64,000 nt of DNA, taken from Ophiocordyceps camponoti-saundersi (nom. inval.). Its lineage: Eukaryota > Ascomycota > Sordariomycetes > Hypocreales > Ophiocordycipitaceae. The notes beneath the pieces are model-generated. The model was not told the origin of the DNA. It saw only the letters and a list, made by a program, of their open reading frames with translations, and did no database searches. Both the position numbers and the translations under genes were made by a program. The stretch lies in assembly GCA_003339415.1 (NCBI GenBank), contig PDHQ01000097.1, forward strand, positions 1 to 64,000, in the 5' to 3' direction. Shown here in pieces: positions 1 through 12,329 of this stretch (positions within the stretch are counted from its first letter, which is position 1; each line of letters starts with the position of its first letter).

Positions 1-470
1 TATTAGTATTTTTATTAGTATTTTTATTAGTATTTTTATTAGTATTTTTATTAGTATTTTTATTAGTATTTTTATTAGTATTTTTATTAGTATTTTTATT
101 AGTATTTTTATTAGTATTTTTATTAGTTTTTTTTCTACTTTTATTATTAGTCTTCTTATTAGTCTTTTTATTACTAGTTCTATTAGTCTTCTTATTAGTC
201 TTTTTATTATCTTTCTTATTATTATTCTTATTACCCTTTTTATTACTTTTATTATTACTCTTATTATTACTCTTATTATTACCTTTCTTATTAGTTTTAT
301 TATTACTCTTATTATTACTCTTATTTTTACCTTTCTTATTAGTCTTCTTATTAGTCTTTTTATTAGTCTTCTTATTAGTCTTCTTATTAGTCTTCTTATT
401 AGTCTTCTTATTAGTTTTTTATTACTCTTTTTATTAGTCTTTTTATTAGTCTTTTAACTATTTATTACTT
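1..470. repeat. 12-bp tandem minisatellite, degenerating rightwards
   Basis: From base 1 to about 129 the sequence is a near-perfect tandem array of the 12-mer TATTAGTATTTT, about ten copies. From there to about 470 it decays into variants such as TTATTAGTCTTC and TTATTACTCTTA. The array touches the window edge, so its full length is unknown. Nothing in it looks coding. It may be a satellite beside the retrotransposon island, or the edge of a larger AT-rich chromosomal domain; the sequence does not decide. Confidence 0.9.
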
Positions 471-744
471 TTCTAAATCTTTTTATTACTTTTTTTATTA
501 ATCTTTTTATTACTTTTTTTTATAATCTTATATTATTATTATTATAATTCTAACTTATTATATAATATATTATAATTTTATAATATTACTTTATTTTTTT
601 ACTTATTAATATTTTTTATTTTTTTTACTTTTCTTAACTTTTTATAAGAGTAATTATACTTAAAAACCTTTTTATATTACTTACCTTTTTCTTTCTTTTA
701 TTTAAAATATTAAATAATTATATTTTAAAAAAAAATTATAAAAA

Positions 745-910
745 TTATAAACTCGTGATTTAAATTATCTCTAAAAAAATCACTTATAAGTGATTTTTTC
801 ACGCTAGTGATTTAAATTATAAAAAATCACTTACTAAGCAAAAATCGGTGATTTAAATCACGAAAAATTATATTACTTATAAGTGATTTTTTAACCCCGT
901 GATTTTTTTC
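745..910. repeat. Cluster of GTGATTT/AAATCAC inverted repeats
   Basis: Within about 165 bp the heptamer GTGATTT or its complement AAATCAC occurs about nine times. Two placements form perfect palindromes: a 26-bp one at 774-799 (core ATCACTTATAAGTGAT) and a 14-bp one at 848-861 (GTGATTTAAATCAC). A further ACTTATAAGTGATTTTTT lies at about 874-892. These are nearly the only CA/TG dinucleotides for several hundred bases on either side. Function is unknown; options include transposon terminal repeats, a protein-binding array or a terminator-like structure. Confidence 0.8.
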
Positions 911-3900
911 GAACCCTAAAGGTAAGTTAATATTAGTTTCGTTAGATAATATTATTTAGTCTAAAAAAGAATCTAATATTAAACGTTTATTAAGGTTATC
1001 TAAGGAGTTTTTCTTAGTAATTTATTAAAAAATTATAAAAGAAAATTAATCGTTAAGATTTAATATAATACTAACCTTTTCTTTTTATTTAAAAAAGATT
1101 AGTTTATTACTTAAGTTAAAAATAGTTAAATAAAAATAGTTACGAATAATAAAACCTAAGAGGAAATAAAAATTAGGGAAAAAGATAAAGTTATAATTCT
1201 TAGGAGGATCTCTAATTAATATTAGAATTATACTTATTAAAAAAGGAGGGATTATTATTACTAAAGCGGCTATTATATATTTACGAATAGCTAGTCCTCT
1301 ATAAGTAGAATAGTATTTAATATATATTCCTCCGTAAAGTTAAATCTAAAGCTCTTATCGAGAGTTAAGAATATCGATTTTATAAGGGATTAAGAATCTT
1401 TATCCTAATAAAACTCCGGTAGGAAAATACTCGATAACCTAAGCGCTAGCTTTAAACTTATTAACGTAAAACTTACTATTAATTTTACCGATAATATATA
1501 AAATAAAAGTAGCTTAATTATAAATTAAGGCTATTTTAATATTATTTAAGCTATAAACTATTATTAAATTATAGTTAATATTATTAAACTTATTAAGTAA
1601 GTTTTTCCTAATAAGGGATCTATTTACTTTAATATCGATATATATTTTTATAGCGTTAGATAGTTTATTTTTACTAAATATTAAAATCTTCGTATAGGAA
1701 AAATAGGAAACCTATTTTAAAAGAAAATTAGTTATCTAAGGAGTAGCTTTAATAATAAAAAAGTTTTTAGGAAAAAAGTTTTTAATAGTATCGAAAGGTT
1801 TTATTTTATATTTCTTAGGATCCGAAATAAAATAATATAAGTTATTAGCTAGTTACTTATCTTTTTTAGCCTTAGATAATTTAGATAAGTCGGTTTTATT
1901 ATCTAAATTATATTTAAAGATATTAAAAATTATATTACGTATCTTAGAAAAGATTATAAAAACTTTATCGGTATTAGAATCTTATTTAGTAAGTTCGTAA
2001 ATAAGATTAATAAAGATAAGATTACCTTTTAAGCTTTTTTTATTTTTCTTTAGGAAAAGCTATTTAGTTTTTACTTTAAACTTAATATTCTTATTAAAAG
2101 GTTTCTAAGTATTATTTATTAGCTTTCTAAGGAAATCGTTTAGTTTATAATCTAATTAGCGGTCCGGATTTCGTAAAGATTTCTCCTCGGAATTATTTAC
2201 CTTATAATTATATTAAGGTAACTTATTTAAAGCTATATACTAAATAATATTATTTTATAAATTACCTAAAATTCCTCTAATTAGCTTAATTTAGAGGTTC
2301 GGAATAAGTTATTCGTATTTATATACTTAGTTATCTAAAGTATTTTTACTAATTAGCTATCGGAAAGTTTCTTAAAGTAAGATATTAAGTTAAAAGAAAA
2401 TAATTATTAATATAAATTATTTAGGATAAAAAGCTACTTAAGCTATTCTCTTTATTTTAAATACTTATAATCGGAAGTCTTTTCTAGCGAGTATATCCTA
2501 AAATATAAAGCTTTATTTTTATATAATAAGAGCGGTAATATTAGGTTAGATAATAAACTTTTTCTAAAAAGCTTTTACCTATTCTTAGATTCCTAAACTA
2601 AGAAAAGTTAGTTCTAATCTAATCTAAAGTTCTAAATCTCCGGAATACTATTTTATAATATAACCTTAAAAAAAAAAAGGAATAAGTTATACGAGTTTAT
2701 TTACGTAATCCTCGCTTTAAGCGGTAACCTATTTTAAAGCGTTTATAAATTAGTTAATATTTTAGTAAATAATAGTTTAATTAGTTTCTTTAATCTAATT
2801 AAAAGTAATATTAAAAATATTAGTAAGCTTAAATTATCCGATATTTTTAGCTTATAACTTAACTTATTATCTAAATAGTTTCTATAATTTTAATTAATTA
2901 TATAATTATAAATTATTATTTAAGTTAATATATCTAAAGTAATCTAAGTTTTAAAATACGATATTATAAAAATAAAATATATTATTAACTATTTATATTA
3001 TTCTTTCCTTTTCCGTAGAAAGTAAAGGAGGTTTTCCGGAATTAAATAATATTATAGGAGGATCTAAAAAATACTACCTCGTTAAGGTATTCTTCCTTAG
3101 AGTAGATAGTTCTCTTTTTAGAGAGGATTCTTATAGTATAGAGGTTTTCTTACCTTTATCTTAAGAAAAGGTTTCCTTCTTACTTTCTTCTTAAAAAGGG
3201 ACTCCGGTATTTTCCTTACTTTTTACCGGTAAAGTAAGCTACTTACTTTTTCTTTTAGTATTACTTATAGTTTAAAGGTATTTTTAAATAAAAGGTAGCT
3301 AGTTTTTTAAGGGAATTTTAAGTAAGTAAAGGATACTATTAGATATATATTTTAGTTAATTTACTTATTTAAATAGTTAATTATAGTTTACTATAATATT
3401 TAGATTAGTTAGAAAAAGTTCGATTATAGCTAGTAACTTAGTTCCTTAGGGATTATCCTAATATAATAAGTATTTTTAAACTAGCTTTATTTCCCTATAT
3501 TATAAAGGAGGAAATTTACTTTAAAAGGGGTAAGGTTTCTTTATTATTTTATAAGTATTAAAAATATAAGCTTCTTCTTTCCTAGCTATAATTTCTTCCT
3601 TAATTACCTTAAGGAGTTTAGGGGTAAAGAAATAGTATATAGCCGGGGTTAAGTAATAAATATAGTAAAGCTTTCTTCTAAGCTAAAAATCTACGCTTAT
3701 AAAGTTTTATTAGTAAAAAACGTTTTAGGTCTAACTTACTACCTTAATAGCTAAAAATTTATAAATTAGTAAAACGTAGAATTACTACTAGTTAATATAC
3801 GCTTATATATATAATTTACTAATAGTTATATATATTAAGCTAGCTATTAGATATAGTATATAAGAAAGGGAGATAAGCTAGCTACCGATCGTAAGATTAT

Positions 3901-5549
3901 AAAATAATTACTATAAAAAGTATAAATATAAGTAAGAGTTTTTTAAGAATTAAAATAATAACTATAAAAAATCTAAATTATTACTTAAAGGAATATTAGG
4001 CTAATTATATAGCTAAAAGCTTAAGGAAAATTTCCTTATATAATCTTAAAAGTATTTACCTAAAGGGATTTTACGGTAATTTCTAAGTATATTAGTAAAA
4101 TAGAGATTTCCTAATACGCGGTAATTTCCTAATATACGGGGATTTCCTAATAAAATCCGGAGATTTCTAAAGGTATATTTTAATACTAAATCTTACTAGA
4201 AATCTTAGTAAAATCCTAAAAGTTATTATAGAGAAATCCTAAGAGGAAATCCTAGTAATTTCCTAAGCGTAAAGGTAATAAAGTTTCTAAGGGAAATCCG
4301 AGTAAAATCCTAAGTCGGGAAATCCTAGGGAAATATTATAAGAGGTTAGGCGATTTATAAGGGTATTATTACACGTCCTATATTAATAGCTAAGGATTAC
4401 CCTAACTAATAGAAGATAAGGAGAGTCCTTAGAGTTTAGATACCCCCGCCTAATTTTATTTAATTAGATAACTTTAATTCGGGAAAAGAATAAGACTATT
4501 ATAAAGCTCCTTAATAATCCCGAAAATATTACGCGTAGGACGGAAAGTAAGAGAGTTATTTACTATTAATAGTTAAGTTTAAGTTAATAATATTACTCTT
4601 CGTGCCTTTACCTTATATAATACCGGAGTAGATACTTATTTTTTAGTTAGTCGCCGTTTCGCGAAATAAGTAATAGAGTAACTTAGTGCTAAACTTATCC
4701 CTATCCGTCCCGTCCCTCTTATAGATTTCCGAAGCCGCTAAGCTAGTATAGTTTATAAGCACTTAATTATTACCTTAGTAATTAATAGATAATATTTTCC
4801 CTAAGAAATTTATTAAGTAACTAACTACGCTTAGGACCTTTTTATCGGTTTATTTTAAATAGCCGAAAAGAGATTATTACTTAACTACGCGGCCTAGAAA
4901 CTAATTTAGCTAGATAACTTACCCGCCTTTATTAAATACTCGCCCTTAATCTTATTATTAGAGAAGCCCCCTTTTTCCGGAAATCTAGATCTAGCTATTT
5001 AAGCGGACGCCGAGCGCTAGAACTACCTTCTCCGTTAGGATAAGCGTAAGTACTAGATCCTCTAGCGTTCGCGGAAGAAAAACGACTTCGTTTAGCCCGT
5101 AAGGAAGAAAAAGTAAGCTTAAACCTTAACTTAAGATAACCCGGAAACCGACGATACGGATAAGAAAGCTTTAAGAGAGTAACTTATCCGTTAAGTATAA
5201 TAAAACCCCCGCTAAATATAAAAAAAAGCGATAACCCTATTAATACCTATAACTTTTATAAAATTAGAAAATAACCCTAACTTAACTATAATTATAAAAT
5301 TAAGCTTAGCTAGCTATATATACGTAGAATAGGAAATCCTATTTCTTTAAGGAGAAGAACCTAAGTATATCGCTTATATATATAATATAATTCCTCTAGC
5401 TTTTACGCACCTTAAAGGATTTTTTAGTAAAAAGGAAGCTTATATTTTAGCTAGTTCCTAACTTAGCTATAATATTACTTTAAAACTTAAGAAGCCCCTA
5501 AACTTAATAGGACTCTTTTCCTATAAGACGCCCGTAAAATACTTATTAC

Positions 5550-6070
5550 TAGAGAAGGAAACTATTAACTACTTACTTAAGATTAGGTTTATTAAGCTAG
5601 ACGCTAATCCTTACGCCGCCTCTATTTTTTTTACGCTAAAGCTATACTTAATAGCCCGGCGCTTTTATATTAATTACCGATAGATAAACGATTACTTAAA
5701 AAGTTAAATCTCGCCTACTCCCTCCTTAGAAAATATAGCGTTTAGCTACTAGGAAGCGAGGCGGTTCTTAAAGATCGATATAATTTAAGCGTTTTATCGC
5801 CTATATCTTAACCTTAACTCTAAGTACCTTATAGCTTTCCGTATAAAGTTCGGCATATTCTACTAGCTTATCCTCCTATTTAGCTTTAAGGTAAAGCTTA
5901 TTTAGTTTTAAAATTTTATTAATACTTAGCTTTATAACCTTTTTAACCGCTACATAAGCGCGTACGCCGATAATATATTAATCTACTTAGATAGCGAAGA
6001 AGCGGAATACTAAGAGGAATACTAAGAAATAATTTAGCGCCTATATTAAGCTAACTTATAAGGGGATATC
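5550..6070 (+). pseudogene. Reverse transcriptase domain remnant of the plus-strand gypsy element
   Basis: The frame reads FLKIDI, then a stop, then AFYRL, followed by TAFR-like and FG-like motifs and SAYADNILIYLD. This corresponds to the YLDD-type catalytic box of Ty3/gypsy RT, with the second Asp changed to Asn. Upstream, an INYR-stop-IND block matches the DYRxLN motif of the family. Many in-frame TAA/TAG codons occupy expected Gln positions. Non-functional by sequence. Confidence 0.82.
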
Positions 6071-6514
6071 TAAAAATCGAAGTTTAATATTATGGAAATT
6101 AACTATTTTAGTATAATATTATACGCGGGCTAAGGAATTAGTATAAACCCCTATAAAATATAAGCGATTTAAAATTAAAAATTCGAAAACTTTTAGGACC
6201 GTAAAGCTATCCGCTTATTTATAAGACTTTATAACTTTATTAGGATTTTCTATTATTATATAAGTGCTATAGCCGAGCCCCTAAACCGCCTCCTTAAGAA
6301 AGATACCGCTTTTAAGCTTAGACTAAAATAGAAAGAGGCTTTTAATAAAATAAAGGAGCTAGCTATATAAGCCCTAATACTTACTTTCTTCCGCCTAGAA
6401 CTCCTAACCCGCCTTAAGATTAACGCCTCTTAGAATATTACCGCCAGTATACTCTAATAATAATAAGACAATTAGATATAAAAGCTTATAAGCTTCTTCT
6501 CGAAGATAATTATT

Positions 6515-6785
6515 AGACGGGCTGTCTGTTACTAGTAATGTAGGGGTCCTAAAAAGGAGTGTATTATCGCGATTACCCTCTTATATATAATATACGGGGA
6601 GGGTAGCTATCTAAATACCTAATCGAATATATAAAGTAATAGTAAGGAATATAAAAAGTGGAGTGGGGAGTTATAAGATTAGAAGGATCTTATATAAAGG
6701 TTCCTTATAACTCGGGAAGGCCGTATAAAGGGACGAGGCTGTGGGGATAACACGAGGCTGTTAAGGTATCGTGAGATACCTTAAT
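6515..6785. mobile_element. Short insertion interrupting the gypsy RNase H
   Basis: RNase H coding similarity stops after the ISFFSK motif (about 6510) and resumes at NPAK...QDRELLAII (about 6786), where intact elements have these directly adjacent. The intervening roughly 270 bp has more TG dinucleotides than its surroundings (CTGTCTGTTAC, GTGGAGTGGGG, GAGGCTGTGGGG) and contains TATAAAGG-like boxes. A solo LTR or a small non-autonomous element is possible. No clear target-site duplication was identified, and edges are approximate to about 15 bp. Confidence 0.6.
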
Positions 6786-7694
6786 AATAATAAACCCCGC
6801 TAAGCGTGCTTACTTAATCTAAGACCGCGAACTCCTCGCTATTATATAAAGCCTTAAGAATTTCTACTTAGAATTACTTAGCTAGAAATTTAACGTAATT
6901 ATAAATTATAAAGCTTTAATTTATTTTATAATAAAAAGGCTACTTTTTATCTATTAGGTTTAATAGTCTAATTTCCTTACCTAGTTCGATATCTATTTTC
7001 TATACTAGCTTAGCTAGCTAAATATAGCTACGGATATACTTTTATAGAAAATAGCTAAGCTCCTAATAATAAAAGCTCGTAAGAAAGAGGAAAGGATTTT
7101 AGCTATAATTTCCCTAAATAGCTTTAAGTTTAAATCCCTAACCTTATCTCTTATAATTACCCCGGTCCGCCTAATAGAAAACTCTATCTTATTAGGGGCG
7201 GAGTTAGTATAATTAATTTAGGAGGAGAACGCGAACTAAAACCTCGGATTTTATAGTAATCTCCTTATCGTCCCCGAGTAAGATAGCTAGTAGCGTTTCT
7301 TCCTCCGTACCGCCTTAATTCGGAATATATACGAGCCGGCTATCTTCGCTTATAAAGGATAGAATAAGATTACTTAGATACTCCGATAAAACTATTACTA
7401 GCTTAGGATAAAGCGAGATATCCGCTAGTTTATCTATAACTATTATAAGTATTAAAGGAATAAAACGCCGCGAGATAAGACTTTAAGTTTACTATACCTT
7501 TTACCTATTCCGACTTCTATATAGGAGTATATTACTTATAATAGGAAAATAATATTAGAGGACCGCTTTAGGTATAACTATATTTAAACTTTTATCTATA
7601 AGTTAAGTAGAATTATTACTATATTATTTAGTAAAAAGAATAATATAGCTAAGGTACTTATAGGACGCTATTTCCGATACTTTTATTATTTCCT

Positions 7695-8550
7695 AAATAT
7701 ACCGGATATATAGATTACTAATAACGCTAGCTTATTTATCTTAGGATTTCTCTAAGAAATTAACTAGCTAACTAATATTAAGTACTATCGCGGTAGCGCC
7801 CTCTACCTTTAAATATAAGGTAGCGTAAAAATAACTAACTAGTACCTAGATTAGAGGCTTCGGTTTTATATAAGTAAGCGATAAGATAATTAAAGCGCGT
7901 TCTTTCCCGCTTTAAACTTCGCGTATAACTTATTATAGTACGCGTTAATTAGTATAATACCGCTTATAGTTACTTTTAGTAAAGATATACGTAACCCCCT
8001 TTCGCTCCCTAGCCCTCTAGTTACCTCGAGGGCTTTAGGCCCCGTTACTATTACCCGCGAACTTATCGCCTAAGCGTAAAAAGTATAATAGTAAGCTTAA
8101 GCTATAGCCGCGAAAGCGTAAGGCTAGTAGAAGGCCCGAGCTAACGAGAAACGCCGCCTAGTAGATTTCTTAGTTAATAACTAAGTATTCCTTAGCCGTA
8201 AGGGTTTTATAATTACCGCACTAATTACGCGCCTTAACGTATAATAGTTTAAACCTTTTACGATTATCGAGGAACGGGGCTATAGCTATATCCTTAATTT
8301 TCTAAGTAGTTACCGGATAATAAACTTATTTTACGCCGATTATCTCCGAAAAGCTATTACGGATCTTTTACTTAAATAGGATAGGCCCTTAGCTAAGAGC
8401 CTAAGCCTAAAAATATTAATAGTATACCGGAGTAGGAAGTTAATAAGATCCTTACGTCTCACGTTACTAGATAACGCCGCCGGTTAGAGTACTAAGTTTA
8501 GTAGCGTAGCTATAACCTTAATAAGATATAATATCTAGCTAGGAATTTCC
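7695..8550 (+). pseudogene. Integrase core and chromodomain remnant
   Basis: From about 7700 the frame gives a degraded SDRGSxF-like block, then INQLTNIKYY..., RIP-broken spacing, and FPALNFAYN, the C-terminal core of Ty3/gypsy integrase (expected pattern: IK...HPQTDGQTERVN...LPLAEFAYN). At about 8427-8548 a PE-stop-EVNKILTSHV...RRRLEY block followed by RSYNL matches a chromodomain, which steers chromoviruses to heterochromatin. Stops again replace Gln and Trp. Confidence 0.75.
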
Positions 8551-11500
8551 GTTATATACCGATAGCTTTTTAGGAATTTTACTACCGCTTTCTAAATACC
8601 GCTAGCCCGCTAGTTAATCTCTAATATTAAATTAAGGCCGCCGCCGTAGTTCGTAATTATAAGGATAATAACTAAGATAATACTATAATTTCCCTTAAGG
8701 CTTAGGTATATAGTTGCTATTACTAGTCTTAATAAGTATATTAAAACCTTCGTTAGGGGGTAGTATTACGCGCTAGGTTTCCTCTTAGATTTCCCTATAT
8801 CTTTTACGGTAATTTCTAAGGATTTCCGATAAAACCTTACGTAACCCCGGAAATCCTTATCGTAAAATTACCCGGAAAAACCTTAAGGGAAATTACTAAG
8901 AAATATAACCGTTTACTTACTTAGAAATTACTAAGATTTCTAGGCAGATTTCTATGCCCTTTCCTATCCCTATTAGCACGTGCCCTTATCTATTCTACTA
9001 AGATTCCGCCTATAAGAGTTTTTCCTCTTTTTCTCTCTTCTCTCCTTAGCTTAGAATCTTTATTTATAGTGCTAATACTATTATTTACTTAACGCACTTA
9101 TAGGCCGCAATACTAAGAGTAGTACGCACGATTTCTTATTCCGTAAGTCCGAGAGGATATACCTTATATTTCTTCGGAATAAGTATATGCTAGTTTAGGA
9201 TAAGCTGCACTTATAGTATCTTATCTTCGTTATACGCGGCGAATCTCTTATTGCGAAAAATATCTATATACTATATAATAAGTTATAATAAGCGTTCGGT
9301 ATCGTCCGTACCTAGCCTTATATAGATAGAGACTCCCGTATTATAAGTTAGGACCTTATCGTTTTTAGGAGGGGTGAATAAGTATTATTCTAGCCTTTCT
9401 AAGTCCTTAACGGTAAGGTCGGCTACCGTTAATACGTTCTCCGGCGGGATCTCGTATCTATATATAATTATATCTAGGCGATATAAATAGCCGATAAGCT
9501 AGTATTTAGCGAGTATAATATATTAAATAGTTATATTTATTATAATAGCTTATTTAGTAACGCTATTAGCAAGTAAGGCGTAGCTCCTAAGGCTAGGTAT
9601 AGCGATAAGCTTAACGATATACTTATATAATAGTAATATATAGTAAGTTATTTACACTATATACGTAGAACCTAGGGCGATCGATATTTCTTATCTAATA
9701 GTAACGCGGAAAATATATAGCTAAGCTAAGCTTAGCTACTATAATATTATACGAACTTATACGCTATAATACTAAAAGATAGTATATCTTTATAAGTTAA
9801 TAATATTAACGCCTTATAGTTTAAGGATATCTATTTCGATTAGTATATTAGCGCGAAGGTTATCTATAAGTATAATTTTCGCGGTAAAGTAAGCGACTAT
9901 ATCGATATTAAATATATCTTACCTAACGAAGTTTATAGGTAATATTACGTATTCCCTAGTATTATATATATCTAATCTAATACCGCGTATAGTATATACT
10001 TATATCTAGAAATAAATAGTTAGCTTAGGATAGAATATTGTAATTTATAAACGGTTTGCTATTATAATATCGTAGCTTATATTAGCGTAAATATCTAATA
10101 TCGCGTATAGCTAAGATAAGTTTAGATAAATCTAAAGCTTAAGGTAAGTTTACTACCTTAGTCTTATAAGGGGTATAGTATTAGATTCGTAAATACGAAT
10201 TCTATTAGTTACTAAAGTAGATAACTAAGGTAAGTCCTAACCTTATTCTATCGTAATAGCGAAGAATACTTATAACTTATTATTCGTTATATATAATACG
10301 CGTAGATAGCGGAAGAGTTTATTATAGCTTAAGGCGACGAAGTTATATATATAATATATATAAGTATATTAAGGTTTAATAGTAATATAATAAGTATCGC
10401 TTATATTTTTAAGTTCGGGTAAGGTATTTATCTAATCCTATAGCTCCCTAGTCTATAAGTTATAGGGGAAGCTAGATATCTCTATATAGTACGCTTATTC
10501 GTTATAATTATATATATTAAGGGCGGTATAAGCGTCCTAATAACCGTTATAGTCTTCTAGCTATTCTTACTAATTATACTATACGTTTATCTCTTCGTGC
10601 TAGTTTAAGGCGTTAGGCGTATCTTCCGTATACCCCCTATATTATACTATTTATTATTATACGCTAGCTAGTAGTAGTGCCGTGCTAGCACGAGGTGCTT
10701 ATCCTACTAATACTAGTAGGGGTGCCTCTTAGAATAAGTTATAGCCGCTTTAGTATAGCGTTTAGTTAGGTAGGAGCTAATAATTAGGGCTATTATAAGG
10801 ATAAGGTAGGTTTTAGTAGTTACCTCGGCTATAGCTATTACTATAGCTATTACCTTTATTATAGGGCGGGCGGTAGCTATTACTTTTACTATAATTTACT
10901 CCGCGATATAAATTAAGCTTATAGCCGCGACTATATAGTAAGTTATAGCTATACTTTTATAGGTTATAGCTATACCCTTAGTTTACGTTATAAAGGCCTC
11001 GGCCCCCGTAGCCGCGTTTATCCTAGCTTTTACTAGGTAATAGCCCTTATTAGTCCGGTCTAAAAAGTCTAAGAGTAGGCTAGAATTAGGGTAAAGCGTT
11101 ATATAAGCCTTAGCCTTATTATAGTACTAGTAAGATATTTAGCATACCGTAGTATTTCTCTAATACTTATCGTTAGATAGTAGAATCCTTAACTTAGATA
11201 GACTAAAAAAAGCTATCGATAGTTATATATTCGCTAAGTTCGTCTATTACTCCTTAAAGCGCTCCGTCGAATACTTAGTATACTACGCGTAACTAGCTTT
11301 AGGTATCGTAATTATAAGTTTTAATATCGCGGATAATTTATTAAATAAATATATAGATATTTTAGCTATAATAAATATTAATAAGCCTAAAGCGTACTTA
11401 TTAAAGTTATATTATAATATCGCTATAATAGGGCTTAAAGCGGTTATATAATTTAGTAATAATATCCTTAATAATACTTTCCTTTAGCGCTTATTATATC

Positions 11501-11714
11501 TTTTTAGATAAGATTTAAGTATATTAGATAAAAGCTAATCCTTATAAATATTAGGTTTATATTTTACGTACTAGGATCTCGCTATAAGTCCTTATAAGGT
11601 ACTAGAGCCTATCGCTAAATATAAATATATATATATAAGTAGTCGACTTACTATTTAATAATATACTAATATTAGTAAGATCTCTCTTATCTAAGTTAAA
11701 AAAGCTAATATCTA

Positions 11715-12016
11715 TTATTAAGGGACTAGTTAAAGAGGTACTTATTTGCTAGGCTATATATAATAATAATCACGTATAACGAGCTTCTAAGGAAGCCGCA
11801 CTCTAGCGTACTAAATAGCTATATATACCGCTCTTTCCTTTAGAGCCTATTTGCCTCCCCGTTTAACTATCCTTTCCGTTCCGTTCCTTCTAATCCTTCC
11901 GCTACGGGCCTCTAGGCCGGATAGTAGTAGCCTTATCGTTTAATCGCGAGGCTAATTTATAAGTCTAACGTTTAGGTTAATAACCTAAATATAATATAAG
12001 GGCTAGACCTTAATAT
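11715..12016 (-). repeat. Left (3') LTR of the 7.6-kb gypsy element
   Basis: This 302-bp sequence matches 19041-19342 over its whole length without gaps. By eye about 18 positions differ and all are C/T or G/A transitions, with changes in both directions, which fits independent RIP of the two copies. It contains the shared block CTACGGGCCTCTAGGCC. Exact ends may be off by a few bases because RIP has changed the terminal TG/CA. Confidence 0.9.
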
Positions 12017-12329
12017 AAGGTCCCTCCCCTTACCCGTAAGCGCGGGATCTATTATATAGTATATAGTAAGGTTAGGTAAAAAATTTTCCGCTAAGTTACC
12101 CGGTCTGCCCTATTTTTCTATAGCTTTTATAATACTTACTTATTAAATCCTTTATTCCTTCCCTTCTTCCTTCTATAGCCTTATCGTTATTATTATTAAT
12201 ATTACTATTATTACTATTATTAGTAAGGGAATCCGCTGCCTATTTTACGGGTTTAACCGTGCTAAAATTTTCCTACCTATAAGGATATCTTAGCCTAGCG
12301 AATATAATAGTTATCTTTAGAACCTCGCC

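Larger units (their letters stand above)
4560..8600 (+). mobile_element. RIP-degraded Ty3/gypsy chromovirus, pol region
   Basis: Translating the plus strand through RIP stops gives, in order, an aspartic-protease remnant (about 4603-4740, active-site-like NTGVDT), reverse transcriptase (about 5550-6070), RNase H (about 6330-7000, split by an insertion), integrase core (about 7700-7950) and a chromodomain (about 8425-8550). This is the Ty3/gypsy order, and the chromodomain points to a chromovirus. Stops fall where Gln or Trp is expected, as RIP predicts. The element is dead. LTRs were not firmly located; weakly similar stretches rich in ATTTCCTAA near 4060-4390 and 8800-9110 are candidates. 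Confidence 0.82.

Noticed and set aside
1..470. CRISPR-like or telomeric array
   Set aside because: The 12-bp unit is contiguous without spacers and is not a TTAGGG-type telomere repeat.
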